From: Phycisphaerales bacterium
GTDB lineage: Bacteria; Planctomycetota; Phycisphaerae; Tepidisphaerales; Tepidisphaeraceae
Direction: 5' to 3'
DNA: 5,676 nt
Assembly: GCA_003153655.1 (NCBI GenBank)
Contig: PMAK01000052.1
Span: forward strand, 9,545-15,220
The first letter of the stretch is position 1. Each line of letters opens with the position of its first letter. Positions 4,782 through 5,676 of this stretch are shown here, piece after piece. A program made the translations under genes and the position numbers. The notes under the pieces are model-generated. The model saw only the letters and a program-made list of their open reading frames with translations, made no database searches and was not told the DNA's origin.

Positions 4782-5676
4782 GCCGGGCAAAGCTCCATGC
4801 GCCGTGCTGCAATGGAGATCATTGTTCCAAATGTTCGCGTCGGCGTGATGCGATCGATTCGTACATCGACGAGATCGCCGGTTTCGACGGTGTCGCTTTC
4901 AAAATGCACGTCGAAATATCTCGGACAGCGGCCATGACGAATATTGCTGAACTTCGCTTGCTGCAGGGCGTCCCGCTCCACCAGCAATTGAACGGATTGT
5001 CCTATGAAACTCGATCGAAACGCGTGGCTGAATTCGATTTCGCGGCGACGCAGCAAATCAATACGATCACCAACGATTGGCCCTCTGACGAAATCGCTCT
5101 CCCATCGCGCCGCTGCCGTGCCGGGTCTCGGCGAGAATGGAAAAACATGCATGTGAATAAAACGGGCGCGATTAACGATATCGAGCGTCTGCTCGAAATC
5201 GGCGTCCGTCTCGCCAGGGAAACCGACGATAATGTCGGTCGTCAGGGCTGCTTTATCGAATGCCAGATCAATGCGATCCAGGAGTCGAAGGAAATCATCG
5301 CGCGTATACTGGCGATTCATTTTCCGAAGAATATCGCTGGAGCCGCTCTGAAGCGGCAAATGGAAATGAGGAACAACCTGCGGATGCGATCGAAGCACCT
5401 GGAGCAATTCGTCATCAAGGTCGCCGGGCTCGAGGCTGGAAAGACGCAAGCGGCGAAGTCCGGGAACATCTGTGCAGAGCATTTCGACGGCTTTAGCCAG
5501 GGGATTGCCGGTGGCTTCTGATTGCCTGCGGCGAAGGGCCGTTTCCTGGCCATAGGCACTCAGGAAAATGCCGGTCAATATGATTTCAATGTGGCCGGCG
5601 GCAACCAATTGACGAGCTTCCTTAAGTAGTTCCTCCAGCGGTTTGCTCCAGAGTGATGTCCGCAGTCGTGGGATGA
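4778..5676 (-). CDS. mtaB: MtaB-type tRNA (t6A37) methylthiotransferase, 5' end outside window
   Basis: A radical SAM enzyme of the MiaB/RimO/MtaB group. MtaB converts t6A to ms2t6A at position 37 of tRNAs that read ANN codons. The frame stays open to the window edge. The first residues read IPRLRTSLWSKPLEELLKEA, so the CxxxCxxC cluster of the 'C.YCIIP..RG' signature should lie just past the edge. Visible blocks are EIILTGIFLSAYG, LRRLRLSSLEP, HFHLPLQSGSSDILRKMNR, LTTDIIVGFPGETDADF and HVFPFSPRPGT, followed by a C-terminal TRAM domain (from about FIGQSVQLLVE to FGTMI). The LTGI..YG and RLSSLEP forms favour MtaB over MiaB or RimO. A TTG at 5608 is an internal leucine in a conserved block, not the start. 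Its stop overlaps the dtd ATG by ATGA, so the two are likely cotranslated. Confidence 0.92.
   Translation of the reverse strand, partial: IPRLRTSLWSKPLEELLKEARQLVAAGHIEIILTGIFLSAYGQETALRRRQSEATGNPLAKAVEMLCTDVPGLRRLRLSSLEPGDLDDELLQVLRSHPQVVPHFHLPLQSGSSDILRKMNRQYTRDDFLRLLDRIDLAFDKAALTTDIIVGFPGETDADFEQTLDIVNRARFIHMHVFPFSPRPGTAAARWESDFVRGPIVGDRIDLLRRREIEFSHAFRSSFIGQSVQLLVERDALQQAKFSNIRHGRCPRYFDVHFESDTVETGDLVDVRIDRITPTRTFGTMISIAARRMELCPA

Noticed and set aside
4904..5521. Plus-strand open frame of 205 codons opposite mtaB
   Set aside because: It is antisense to conserved radical SAM and TRAM blocks, and the product looks random.
5606..5608. TTG as the start of mtaB
   Set aside because: The frame continues 22 codons upstream to the window edge with family-typical sequence (PLEELLKEARQLVAAG), so this is an internal leucine.

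Overview
The window is ordinary, densely packed bacterial chromosome with GC content in the mid-fifties (by eye). The best lineage guess is the PVC group (Planctomycetes/Verrucomicrobia). It rests on the N-terminal CxC...CxxC zinc ribbon followed by a single membrane anchor, a type very common there, and on a Gfo/Idh/MocA oxidoreductase with a His/Trp-rich substrate domain. This is an inference, not a proof. I see no mobile element, CRISPR array, tRNA or rRNA.

Layout. (1) Positions 1-1102, plus strand: the C-terminal 54 codons of a UbiD-family decarboxylase, then a zinc-ribbon protein with one membrane segment, then a 64-codon acidic ORF whose ATG overlaps the preceding stop. This looks like the end of an operon that starts left of the window. 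(2) 1113-1961, minus strand: a fold-type IV PLP aminotransferase with the residues of D-amino acid transaminase (dat). (3) 1962-2074: the only true intergenic region. It is divergent, AT-richer and holds candidate -10 elements in both directions. (4) 2075-3271, plus strand: a Gfo/Idh/MocA NAD(P)-dependent oxidoreductase. (5) 3214-5676, minus strand: an operon read right to left, mtaB (5' end outside the window), dtd (D-aminoacyl-tRNA deacylase) and a GT4-like glycosyltransferase. Both junctions are 4-nt ATGA overlaps, so translation is probably coupled.

How the genes may work together. mtaB and dtd both act on tRNA (methylthiolation of t6A37; removal of D-amino acids from mischarged tRNA). 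dat makes or breaks down D-amino acids and dtd protects translation from them, so the locus has a loose D-amino acid/translation-quality theme, although dat is not in the dtd operon. The glycosyltransferase-like protein is odd: the usual nucleotide-sugar-binding residues of GT4 are missing at the aligned positions.

I find no convincing new defence or mobile system. The points most worth following are the degenerate glycosyltransferase coupled to dtd, the uncharacterised zinc-ribbon/acidic ORF pair behind ubiD, and the 58-bp antisense overlap of the oxidoreductase and glycosyltransferase genes.
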